Shown: positions 18,219 through 25,965 of the stretch, piece after piece | How positions within the stretch are numbered: position 1 is the stretch's first letter | How the letters are laid out: every line of letters begins with the position of its first letter | Assembly (NCBI GenBank): GCA_030429705.1 | Contig: JAUIES010000001.1 | Coordinates: forward strand, 558,001 to 622,000 | DNA: 64,000 nt | Reading direction: 5' to 3' | From: Phycisphaerae bacterium | Lineage (GTDB): Bacteria; Planctomycetota; Phycisphaerae; Phycisphaerales; UBA1924 | Translations under genes and position numbers: made by a program | Notes under the pieces: generated by a model | The model's input: the letters and a program-made list of their open reading frames with translations, nothing else | Database searches by the model: none | Told to the model about the DNA's origin: nothing

Positions 18219-20014
18219 GGAGACTCCTCATCGAGAGCGTAGGGGTCCACATTCGTGTCGGACACACGCTCTTCTGTGACTTCTGACATCCCTTCGGGCG
18301 GTGCGATCCACCCGTCGCGCGTCACGCGCAATTGACCGGTTTGAAGCAGGAATCGGAGTACGGCCACCTTGAGGTCGGATGCCGCTTGATCCCTCGCATT
18401 TCGTGCGTTGTTCAGTTCGTTTTCTGTGTCCACAATGGCCTGCGGATTCACCTCGTCGGATCTGGTCCGTTGCTCGTCGAGACGCCGCATATTGATAATG
18501 ACCTGCTGCTCTGCCAGATTCAGTCGCAGTCGAGCAAGTTCGATTGCTCGAAGGGCACTTCTGGCATCCACAATAACATTATCTCGAGTCTGGTCAAATC
18601 CGCGTTCAGACCGTTGTGCTGAGATGAGCGATGACCGCAGACTGAGCCGCTCGGTTTCGCGATCAATCGGCCAGCCAAGCGCGATCCCAGCTGAGTAGTC
18701 GAGTTCTTCTGGGTCAAGCCCGAACCCCCCCTCACGAGCATCCGGGTCAGTGGGGATGCCGAGATCTGCTGAGACATTCAGATCTGGCAACAGTTGATTG
18801 CGAGCATTGGCGACCGCTCGCTTGGCATCATCGACCTGATCTCGGCGATTTTGCAGGTCGAGGCGGTACGCCAAGGCTGCGGCTGTCACTTCGTCGATCG
18901 TTGCTTCAGGTTCGGGGAGGTTGAGTTGGACCGCCACGATGTCGAGCGGTTGATCGAGCGGGATCGACAGCCGAACCTTGAATCGATCGACCTGTAACTG
19001 AAAGGACTCCTGCAGGTTGGCCAGCGAAGACTGAGCGCCAAGCAACTGCGATCTGGTCAAGTCCTGCTGGAACGCCCTGAGTCGTCCCGCGGAAACGAGT
19101 TCCGCGGTCTGCTCTTCGAGATTTCGCAGGCCTTCAATCTGAAGGATCTGGTTCTTGATTCGGTTTTGACTCGACACGAGGCTGAAGTAGTCTGACGCGA
19201 TATCGACCAGCAATTCGCGGCGAAAACGCTCGAATGTGCGAGCGGCATAAACCAGGTCTCGTTGTCGTTGGATCAAGTCCTCACGAGCAACCATGCCGGC
19301 GCCGCGAAGCAGCGGGATATTGCCCGAAAGCACGATGCGCGACGACTGGTTATACCGACCGGTAGCTTGTTGACGGAGTTGTTCGGTTGCGTTCCAGACA
19401 AGTCTTGCTTCCACTTCGCCGCCGTAGGGCAGCCGTTTGGTGGCTCGCAGTGAGTTGACGATATCAACTGCGTGTTGAAACGAGCCGTCTGTGCCTTGGC
19501 CTGACGCGACGACCGAGGTATCGGCGAAGAACCGAGGCCCCCACCGGTGCTCTTCGATTAACAGGCGAATCGCCGCGAGAATGTAGTCTTCCTCAGCCTG
19601 GCGAAAGTCACGCGAACTTTCCTGCGCGATGCGGAGTGCCTCGGCGAGGGTGAGTTGAATGGCATCACCTGCGATGGTTCGTTCATGGAACTGACGCAGC
19701 CGATCTTCGACATTACGAGCCTCGTCGGCGGGTGAAAACGACAGTTCGTTGGCTGAGGGGCTGTTCGTATCTGGTGCGATATACGCGGGTGAAGCCCGAT
19801 CGAGCATTGGTTGATCGCGGAAACCGATGTTTGGAGCGGCAGCCTGGGCGCCGAGCAGGGCGGACCGCTCTTCCATCATGGCCTGCGTTCGGGCATCAAT
19901 TCTGACAAAAGGACCACGACAACCGGTCAACGCCACAGTCACAAGAACGACCGCAGCAATCGGCACTGGTGGTGCAAAGAACCGCGTTTTGAGGCATTGA
20001 ACGATGGATTGCAT
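18215..20014 (-). CDS. TolC-family outer-membrane efflux lipoprotein
   Basis: A 599-residue outer-membrane factor with a lipobox (LVTVALTGCRGP) and the paired long alpha-helical hairpins of TolC/OprM proteins: one half contains LTLAEALRIAQESSRDFRQAEEDY, the second contains EATIDEVTAAALAYRLDLQNRRDQ. Such proteins form the outer-membrane duct of type I secretion or RND/ABC efflux systems, or in this phylum related envelope structures. No inner-membrane partner or adaptor lies beside it here. The MacB-like pair at 53526-56955 is far away. A purine-rich GGAGA precedes the ATG at 20014. Note 190 bases separate it from the divergent GH35-like gene. Confidence 0.85.
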   Translation of the reverse strand: MQSIVQCLKTRFFAPPVPIAAVVLVTVALTGCRGPFVRIDARTQAMMEERSALLGAQAAAPNIGFRDQPMLDRASPAYIAPDTNSPSANELSFSPADEARNVEDRLRQFHERTIAGDAIQLTLAEALRIAQESSRDFRQAEEDYILAAIRLLIEEHRWGPRFFADTSVVASGQGTDGSFQHAVDIVNSLRATKRLPYGGEVEARLVWNATEQLRQQATGRYNQSSRIVLSGNIPLLRGAGMVAREDLIQRQRDLVYAARTFERFRRELLVDIASDYFSLVSSQNRIKNQILQIEGLRNLEEQTAELVSAGRLRAFQQDLTRSQLLGAQSSLANLQESFQLQVDRFKVRLSIPLDQPLDIVAVQLNLPEPEATIDEVTAAALAYRLDLQNRRDQVDDAKRAVANARNQLLPDLNVSADLGIPTDPDAREGGFGLDPEELDYSAGIALGWPIDRETERLSLRSSLISAQRSERGFDQTRDNVIVDARSALRAIELARLRLNLAEQQVIINMRRLDEQRTRSDEVNPQAIVDTENELNNARNARDQAASDLKVAVLRFLLQTGQLRVTRDGWIAPPEGMSEVTEERVSDTNVDPYALDEESP

Positions 20015-20204
20015 TGAGTCTCCGACAGTGTGAAGGAGGAAAGGCGTTCACTGTAGCGCGTTGCCGAATGAAGAGTACCGACCTACTATCGAGGTCCAAC
20101 ACGATTCCGGACTTTTCAACCCCACAACTGGGGATTTCAATGCCCAACATGGAGCGCTGTGCCGCTTGATGTGGGGTGTATTGACCAAGCAGGAGCCTCA
20201 CACA

Positions 20205-22997
20205 ATGCCAGCGGTGACCTATGACGGACGGAGTTTCATGATCGATGGCCGCCGAATTTGGCTTGTCAGTGCCAGTATCCCATTTTTTCGTATCCCGCGA
20301 TCCCAATGGAAGGACCGCATCCACGCGGCGAAGTTGGCGGGTTTCAATACGATTGAGATTCCGGTCGTCTGGGCCCGTTGCGAGCCAAGGCCGGGCAAGT
20401 TCAACTTCACCGAAGAGAATGAAGTTCGACACATGATTGAGTTGATCGGGGAAGCGGGGCTTTGGGCATCGCTGCGGGTCGGACCTTATGTTGACGAGGG
20501 ATGGGACCTCGGCGGGATTCCCGAGTGGCTCTTGTCGAAAGCCGATGTGCAATTGCGTGCGTCAAACCAACCGTTTCTTGAGGCGTGCAGCAAGTTCTTC
20601 GGTCAACTGGTTGGCAAGATCAAGGATTTGCAGGTCACCAGCGCCGGCAAGGGGGGGCCGCTGCTGTTGGTACAAGTCGAGCAGCAGTGGATCTGCTCGA
20701 ACGCCGTTCAGGGGCAGGTCTACCTGGGCGAACTGAACCGATATCTGCGCGAATCGGGTCTGAATGTCCCAACATTGAACGCCAACAACCTGTGGCAAGG
20801 TGTCGAAAGCGAGATTGATTGTTGGGTTGGCGATACGGACATGTTGACAACCATGAGGCAACTTGGCGCGGTGCTCCCGAATCAGCCGCGCATCGTCGCG
20901 CAGTTTGGCCCTCGTGCGCCCGGGCGTTTCGGGCAAGCCATGCCGGAAGAGCGGGATCCCCGGATGGTGCAGCGTGATGCCGCCGAAGTGCTGGCTGCGG
21001 GTGGTCAGTTTAATCTGTCGCCGTTCGCATCCGGGCAAACACCGGGTTTCTGGGGCGGTCGACTGATGACATCGGACGGCGGCTATCTCACACCAGAAAG
21101 TGACCTGCACGCGCCGATCGATGTGCTGGGTCGAACGCGACCACGCTTCCAACCGATGAGGCACTTGGCAACTTTTGCCTCGCAGTTTGCTCGTGTGTTT
21201 GCGAATCTCGATTCGGAAGCGCAGCCACTGGTGTTGTTGCCGAGTGACCCCGGCGAATCGAAGCCCGGCAAAGGAGACCACGGGCCGACGATCGTCCATC
21301 GACGCGGCACACAGGGATCGGTGTGTTTTATCTTCCCGCAGCACTTGACCGGTTCAGCAAAGTCGCGCGGTCGTGTGAACTTGCTGCTCGCAGATGGGTC
21401 TGTTTTGCCCGTTGAACTTGGCGGTAACTTTGTGCATTGGTGCTTGTTCGACGCCCACCTGAGTGGCCGGGCGATGCTGACTTATTCAAGCCTGTGTGTG
21501 TTGGGTGTGACGGGATCTGTCCTGGTGGTCTATGGCGGTGCCGGGACGACCGGGCAACTTGCGATCAATGGCTCGCCGCTTGAGGTCGTGGTGCCCACAG
21601 GGAAAGCGCCGCTGGTGATCGAACATGAATCGATGCATGTGGTGGTGTGTAACGATCAGACGATTGAAACGACCTACCTCGGGAGTGACGCAGCGTTCGT
21701 CGGCATCCACGGGCTTGACGAAGAGGGCACGCCCTACGGCACCGGGCGTTACACCAAGGTCGCGTCCGACGGTACGACTTCGATGCACACGCTCTCGTCG
21801 CGAAAAGGGAAGGGTGATACCCTGCAGGTCGGCACCTGGGAATGCGCGATTGCAGAAGATCACGCCAACGGAACCAACCCACGCTACGCAACCATCCCCG
21901 GACCGGCACAACTGAGTGAACTTGGTTCTGCGCACGGGTACGGGTGGTACCGCGTGCAGTTTAAACTTGGAGCAACGAAGAAGGTCAAACTGATGGCTCC
22001 GCGGAGCGAGGATCGATTCCAAGTCATTCTGGACGGTGAACCGATCGGGTTGCTCGGCGAAGGCCCGGGCGCTTCGCGGCAGTTGCCTGTGTCGTTGAAG
22101 AAGGGTGACAGGACCATCGTGCTGCTCGCAGACAACATGGGCCATGTGTGCGAAGGCTCGAACTTCGATCGCCTTAAGGGGCTGTGCGACGAACTGTTTG
22201 ATGTGACTGAAGTCAAGATTGGCAAACCTGCTCTCGAACTCGGTGAACCAATCAGTCCGTTGTCGTTCCGCTCGCCGCTTTTTGGCGTGCGTGATGATGA
22301 TCAGACCTATCCGCTGCGTGTGCAGTGGCAGGTGGTGCATCGCAAGAAGACACCGTTGTTTGTATGTCTCGAGAACTGTCCGGCCCGAGGGTTGTTGATG
22401 GTCAACGACGAGCCGGTTCGGGCGATGGAGGTCGGCGAAACCGCTGTCCTCGTACTTGGCGAAGAAGAGCTCAAACGTGGAAACAATGTGCTCGAGTTCG
22501 CTGCGATTCATGAGTTCGGCGATGAAGACGAATCGGAAGCCGCAATCAAGGCGGTTGCCGATGCCCTTGCCAAGCAGTTTGTCGTGTGGGAAGGGACCAG
22601 TGCGGTCACCGAAAAGGGCACCTGGGCGTTTGCCAAATGGGAAGCACCGATGGATTCGTTGTTTGACGGCGTTTCCAAGTCTGAGGCTGCCAAAGTCGTC
22701 GGACCGACCTGGTGGCGTGTACCGATTGAAGGCGTCAACGAAGGTGAAGCAATTCGTTTAACACTGACCGGGCTTACCAAGGGGCAGATTTATCTCAACG
22801 GCGAAGACCTCTGCCGTTATTTCGTTGCGACTGCAGATGGCTCCACCGTCCCCCCCATGGACTCGGTCGTGCTGCACGCATCGATGTTGCATGAGGGTGA
22901 GAACGAACTGGTGATCTTTGACGAACACGGCGGCAATCCAACCAAATGCAAATTCGCGGCTGAAGGTATTGACGATGTGTTGCGGGCGACAATCTAG
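20205..22997 (+). CDS. GH35-family beta-galactosidase homologue with altered catalytic residues
   Basis: A 930-residue protein with the full N-terminal TIM barrel of GH35 (SASIPFFRIPRSQWKDRI, GPYVDEGWDLGGIPEWLL, GQTPGFWGG) followed by beta-sandwich domains. The active-site motifs differ. The acid/base motif VENEYG reads VEQQWI (residues 158-163, Gln161 for Glu). The nucleophile motif TEFW reads AQFG (Gln233 for Glu). WNxHEP reads WARCEP, and the CAEW motif reads VDEGW. So the fold is GH35 but hydrolysis by the usual double displacement is unlikely. No signal peptide is seen. The start is ATG at 20205 because AGGAG sits at 20191-20195; the frame is open to 20061. It may bind sugars or have another chemistry. 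Confidence 0.8.
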   Translation: MPAVTYDGRSFMIDGRRIWLVSASIPFFRIPRSQWKDRIHAAKLAGFNTIEIPVVWARCEPRPGKFNFTEENEVRHMIELIGEAGLWASLRVGPYVDEGWDLGGIPEWLLSKADVQLRASNQPFLEACSKFFGQLVGKIKDLQVTSAGKGGPLLLVQVEQQWICSNAVQGQVYLGELNRYLRESGLNVPTLNANNLWQGVESEIDCWVGDTDMLTTMRQLGAVLPNQPRIVAQFGPRAPGRFGQAMPEERDPRMVQRDAAEVLAAGGQFNLSPFASGQTPGFWGGRLMTSDGGYLTPESDLHAPIDVLGRTRPRFQPMRHLATFASQFARVFANLDSEAQPLVLLPSDPGESKPGKGDHGPTIVHRRGTQGSVCFIFPQHLTGSAKSRGRVNLLLADGSVLPVELGGNFVHWCLFDAHLSGRAMLTYSSLCVLGVTGSVLVVYGGAGTTGQLAINGSPLEVVVPTGKAPLVIEHESMHVVVCNDQTIETTYLGSDAAFVGIHGLDEEGTPYGTGRYTKVASDGTTSMHTLSSRKGKGDTLQVGTWECAIAEDHANGTNPRYATIPGPAQLSELGSAHGYGWYRVQFKLGATKKVKLMAPRSEDRFQVILDGEPIGLLGEGPGASRQLPVSLKKGDRTIVLLADNMGHVCEGSNFDRLKGLCDELFDVTEVKIGKPALELGEPISPLSFRSPLFGVRDDDQTYPLRVQWQVVHRKKTPLFVCLENCPARGLLMVNDEPVRAMEVGETAVLVLGEEELKRGNNVLEFAAIHEFGDEDESEAAIKAVADALAKQFVVWEGTSAVTEKGTWAFAKWEAPMDSLFDGVSKSEAAKVVGPTWWRVPIEGVNEGEAIRLTLTGLTKGQIYLNGEDLCRYFVATADGSTVPPMDSVVLHASMLHEGENELVIFDEHGGNPTKCKFAAEGIDDVLRATI

Positions 22998-23042
22998 GTC
23001 GGCATGATCTTTTCTGGTGAGCATGTCAATTGAGGCGTTGCC

Positions 23043-23576
23043 ATGGCCCATCAAGCCCCACTGTTTCCAACAGGTCCGCCGCCTGCGTTGTGCCGTTCTC
23101 AATTGACGACGAACGATGTGGCAGTCTGGATCGAACGGATTGAGCTCGCTCCGACCAAGTTGCGTGAAGCAATCGACGGGCTTGACGAATCGGGGTTGAA
23201 TGCGGTGTATCGATCGTGGTCGATACGCCAGATCGTCCATCACATCGCCGATTCGCATGTCAACAGTTATGTACGATTCATGTTGGCGATGACCGAGGAA
23301 GCGCCCACGATCAGGCCATATGATGAACAGGCGTGGTCCGAGTTGGACCTATCCTCGTATGGTGACGCAGCATTGAGTCTCAATCTGCTGGATGCAACTC
23401 ATCAAAAGTGGGTTGCGTTGATGCGCTCGATGAATGACGAACATATCGATCGGGTGTTCGTTCATCCGTCAACCGGTGATCGCATTTGCCTGGCGCACGC
23501 AATTCACATGTATGCGTGGCATGGTGAACATCACACCGCACAGATCGTGTGGCTGCGTCAACACCTGCAGATTTGA
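23043..23576 (+). CDS. YfiT/BstA-type DinB protein (bacillithiol-transferase-like)
   Basis: A 177-residue DinB-superfamily protein close in pattern to Bacillus YfiT: SWSIRQIVHHIADSHVNSY, then PTIRPYDEQAWSEL and the last-helix motif AWHGEHHTAQI. The metal-binding histidines of the family (HHIADSH and HGEHH) are all present. YfiT is described as a metal-dependent hydrolase / thiol transferase. Whether this organism makes bacillithiol cannot be told from the window. The start is ATG at 23043. It follows the GH35-like gene by 45 bases on the same strand and precedes the HD-domain gene by 58 bases. Confidence 0.82.
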   Translation: MAHQAPLFPTGPPPALCRSQLTTNDVAVWIERIELAPTKLREAIDGLDESGLNAVYRSWSIRQIVHHIADSHVNSYVRFMLAMTEEAPTIRPYDEQAWSELDLSSYGDAALSLNLLDATHQKWVALMRSMNDEHIDRVFVHPSTGDRICLAHAIHMYAWHGEHHTAQIVWLRQHLQI

Positions 23577-23634
23577 TCGACGGCCAAGTTCATACGCGTT
23601 GATTCTGAAATGCCGACTTCGAAAGGACCAGAAC

Positions 23635-24144
23635 ATGGGCAACTCAAGTGTGTGGCAACGAGCGGCGAGTTTTGCTGCGCGGGCTCATATGGGACAGTTA
23701 CGCAAGGATGAGACGACCCCGTATATCGCACATCCGTTTCGGGTCGCGATGGTGATCCGGCATGTGTTTGACTGCGACGACGAAGTCGCGATCGCGGCCG
23801 CCATGCTGCACGACACGATCGAAGATACACCGGTCGACTATGACGATATCGCAAAGGCGTTTGGCGATGCGGTCGCTGATGCGGTGGCGGCGATGAGCAA
23901 AAACATGGTCATGCCCGAAACGCAGCGTGAGGCTGACTATGACGCTCGACTCGCTGCGGGGCCTTGGCAGGGTCGGCTGATCAAACTGGCCGATGTGTAT
24001 GACAACACGACCGACCTCGCGCCCGACAAGAGCATGGCAGACAGGCTGCGCGTACGACGGGCACGAGCGATCGAACTGGCTCAGAACGATGCTGATATGC
24101 CCGTGTTCGCACGAGCGATCAGCGCGGTACGGGCGCTCGACTAA
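23635..24144 (+). CDS. MESH1-like HD-domain ppGpp/NADPH hydrolase homologue
   Basis: Single-domain HD phosphohydrolase of 169 residues, related to the hydrolase half of RelA/SpoT. Visible motifs: TPYIAHPFRVAMV (first His), AAAMLHDTIEDTPV (HD and the ED pair) and RLIKLADVYDNTTDL (last Asp; RelA/SpoT have KLADRLHN). In this family such small proteins degrade ppGpp or related nucleotides, so it could damp the stringent response. No synthetase domain is present. The start is ATG at 23635, preceded by AAAGGA; the upstream frame to 23434 overlaps the YfiT-like gene in another frame and is discarded. Confidence 0.8.
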   Translation: MGNSSVWQRAASFAARAHMGQLRKDETTPYIAHPFRVAMVIRHVFDCDDEVAIAAAMLHDTIEDTPVDYDDIAKAFGDAVADAVAAMSKNMVMPETQREADYDARLAAGPWQGRLIKLADVYDNTTDLAPDKSMADRLRVRRARAIELAQNDADMPVFARAISAVRALD

Positions 24145-24185
24145 GTCAGCATCAACGCACGAACGGTAATGACGCGCCAGGTGCC

Positions 24186-24650
24186 TTACACCCAGACATT
24201 GACGATGAGGTTCGGCTCTTTGAGTTTGCCGGTCCAGATACCGATTGAAGTGGTGACAATCTTCACCTCGTATTGCGGGTGGGCATCGAGCCATTCGTTG
24301 ATCTGCTGATCAAGATAGGTCAACGAGTCACCGGTCAGTTTGCAATGAAAACTTTTGACATGGATCGCGCCGGTGCCGGTCGTGTTCGGCGTTCGATTCC
24401 AGTTTTCTTCGTGAGCAGATCCAAGACTCTGCGCAAAGGTACGAATCTTGCTTGCGCCCCCAGGACCCGGTGCCGTCGTTGGCCCCGGCTTTTTGACTGG
24501 TGTCGGCGCGACAGAGTCTTCTGAAAGAGGCACGCCGAGCGGTTCGACATGACGAATTTTCTGCGGGTTCGTCGGTTGCGGCGTGCTGTGTTGCCCACCT
24601 TCGAGCGGTTGATCCGGACTTCGCGCTGGATCTCGAGGATGTTCTGGCAT
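24186..24650 (-). CDS. Small protein of unknown function with proline-rich linker
   Basis: A 154-residue protein that I do not recognise. The first about 75 residues are Pro/Thr/Ser-rich and low-complexity. The C-terminal part is compact: AIHVKSFHCKLTGDSLTYLD, then QYEVKIVTTSIGIWTGKLKE, ending in LIVNVWV. The folded part resembles small alpha/beta domains that planctomycetes keep in several copies, but no function is known to me. It has a strong ribosome site (AGGAGG about seven bases before the start). It is convergent with the HD-domain gene. The transcript and translation signals support a real gene. Confidence 0.6.
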   Translation of the reverse strand: MPEHPRDPARSPDQPLEGGQHSTPQPTNPQKIRHVEPLGVPLSEDSVAPTPVKKPGPTTAPGPGGASKIRTFAQSLGSAHEENWNRTPNTTGTGAIHVKSFHCKLTGDSLTYLDQQINEWLDAHPQYEVKIVTTSIGIWTGKLKEPNLIVNVWV

Positions 24651-24739
24651 GAAGCCTCCTTTTTGGTCGAATGACCATCGACTCGACCGGAACAGTCGAG
24701 CGGGCTTGCCGGGCGAAAACCCCCAAAGCCGACTTCAGA

Positions 24740-25153
24740 CTACACAGATTTATCGAACTTGCCAAGCCGACCCTCTGACGCAGGGTGATCAACATGGACA
24801 AATGCCCAGACCCGACCATCACACGATCGGCCTCGGATGTGGATGAGGCGTGGCTGCTCGATGTCGATTCGAATCTCTGTTTCCTTGCAGACCATCAGCC
24901 GAGCCTCGCCACCCATGATGCGGGTGACTGAGCCTCGCCCACCCGTCAGATCGCCCTCGAATGCGAGGTACACGCTTCGGTGATCGTCGATGCGTTCGGC
25001 TTGAAATGACCGTGCATCGGTCGGCCCGACGGTCGTTCTGAAAGTCATGAGTGGACGATCGGGATCGCGATCTGGATCCTGCCGCTCGATCATCCAGTCG
25101 TAGTGCCACGAGCCATCTGGGCAATCATGGCGAAGAAGGACAAATCGTGACAT
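24740..25153 (-). CDS. Stand-alone LigD-type 3'-phosphoesterase-like protein
   Basis: A 137-residue protein whose pattern fits the 3'-phosphoesterase module of LigD: RFVLLRHDCPDGSWHYDWMI (His-Asp and HYD motif), then DDHRSVYLAFEGDLTGGRG with the second set of active-site residues, and GSVTRIMGGEARL. In LigD the module trims 3'-ribonucleotide or 3'-phosphate ends during non-homologous end joining. Here it stands alone, without a ligase or primase domain. The usual D(F/L)RLE has W-M-I-E here. The start is ATG at 25153. The longer frame to 25264 has no ribosome site and overlaps the promoter region of the divergent lipoprotein gene. Assignment is moderate. Confidence 0.55.
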   Translation of the reverse strand: MSRFVLLRHDCPDGSWHYDWMIERQDPDRDPDRPLMTFRTTVGPTDARSFQAERIDDHRSVYLAFEGDLTGGRGSVTRIMGGEARLMVCKETEIRIDIEQPRLIHIRGRSCDGRVWAFVHVDHPASEGRLGKFDKSV

Positions 25154-25242
25154 GGACAAGCGTATCGTGCAGACGACGGGTCGGGACGGTACGATCAACA
25201 CCCGCTCGATCGACTGCCGATCGCGGGCACAGGAGACTGACG

Positions 25243-25920
25243 GTGAAACGCATGATGGCAACACGAGTTCTGGCGTTGATAGGTAGCGTTGCTGCAGTAA
25301 CCGGCTGCATCAGCGGCGAACAATCGCTCGCAACACTTCGCGCGGACGGGAATTACTACTACGGGCAAGGGGCGTACGCGGAAGCACTGCCCTACTACGA
25401 GGAATATCTCAGTCGCAAGCCCGAAGCAATGGATGTTCGACGCCGAACCGCGGACACACTGCGCAAGCTTGGTCGCCCGGGCGATGCCGAGCGTTACACG
25501 CGCACCGTGTACGATGTCGATCCGACTACTCTTGACAACGCAGCCGATCTGGCTGCGGCGCAGGTTGAAGCTGGGCAGATCGGCGAAGGGCTGGATTTTC
25601 TACGCCGATACCTGCAGGACAATCCGACCTCGGCGGGTTATTACAGATTGGCTGAAATCGCCGATGGTGCCGGCCTCCCGGATGATGCGTTGCGTGCGTA
25701 CAAGATTGCGGTGAAGTTGGACGGCGACCGATGGGCGGAGCCGCATCGTCGGATCGCCCGGTTTTACGAGGCGCACGAACAACCAGCAAACGCCACCACG
25801 CATTGGCGTGTGGTCCTGTGGTATGACGGTGCGGATGCAGAAGCGCGGGAAGCGTTGCGCGGGCTCGGGAAGGTTCCTGGACCGAGTTATGCCTTGCATC
25901 CTGATTCGATCAACGATTGA
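25243..25920 (+). CDS. TPR-containing lipoprotein
   Basis: A 225-residue lipoprotein: lipobox AVTGCISG (Cys about 22), followed by tetratricopeptide repeats recognisable as GNYYYGQGAYAEALPYYEEY, RRRTADTLRKLGRPGDAERY and AGYYRLAEIADGAGLPDDAL. TPR lipoproteins act as scaffolds in the periplasm. No specific role is evident. The start is GTG at 25243 since AGGAGA (25231-25236) is correctly spaced; ATGs at 25252 and 25255 are possible. It is divergent from the 3'-phosphoesterase-like gene and lies 45 bases before the M1 aminopeptidase, so the two may form an envelope operon. Confidence 0.78.
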   Translation: MKRMMATRVLALIGSVAAVTGCISGEQSLATLRADGNYYYGQGAYAEALPYYEEYLSRKPEAMDVRRRTADTLRKLGRPGDAERYTRTVYDVDPTTLDNAADLAAAQVEAGQIGEGLDFLRRYLQDNPTSAGYYRLAEIADGAGLPDDALRAYKIAVKLDGDRWAEPHRRIARFYEAHEQPANATTHWRVVLWYDGADAEAREALRGLGKVPGPSYALHPDSIND

Positions 25921-25965
25921 GAACTGGGCGAGTGCAGAACCACACAACCGGGGAAGGGGTTTGAA

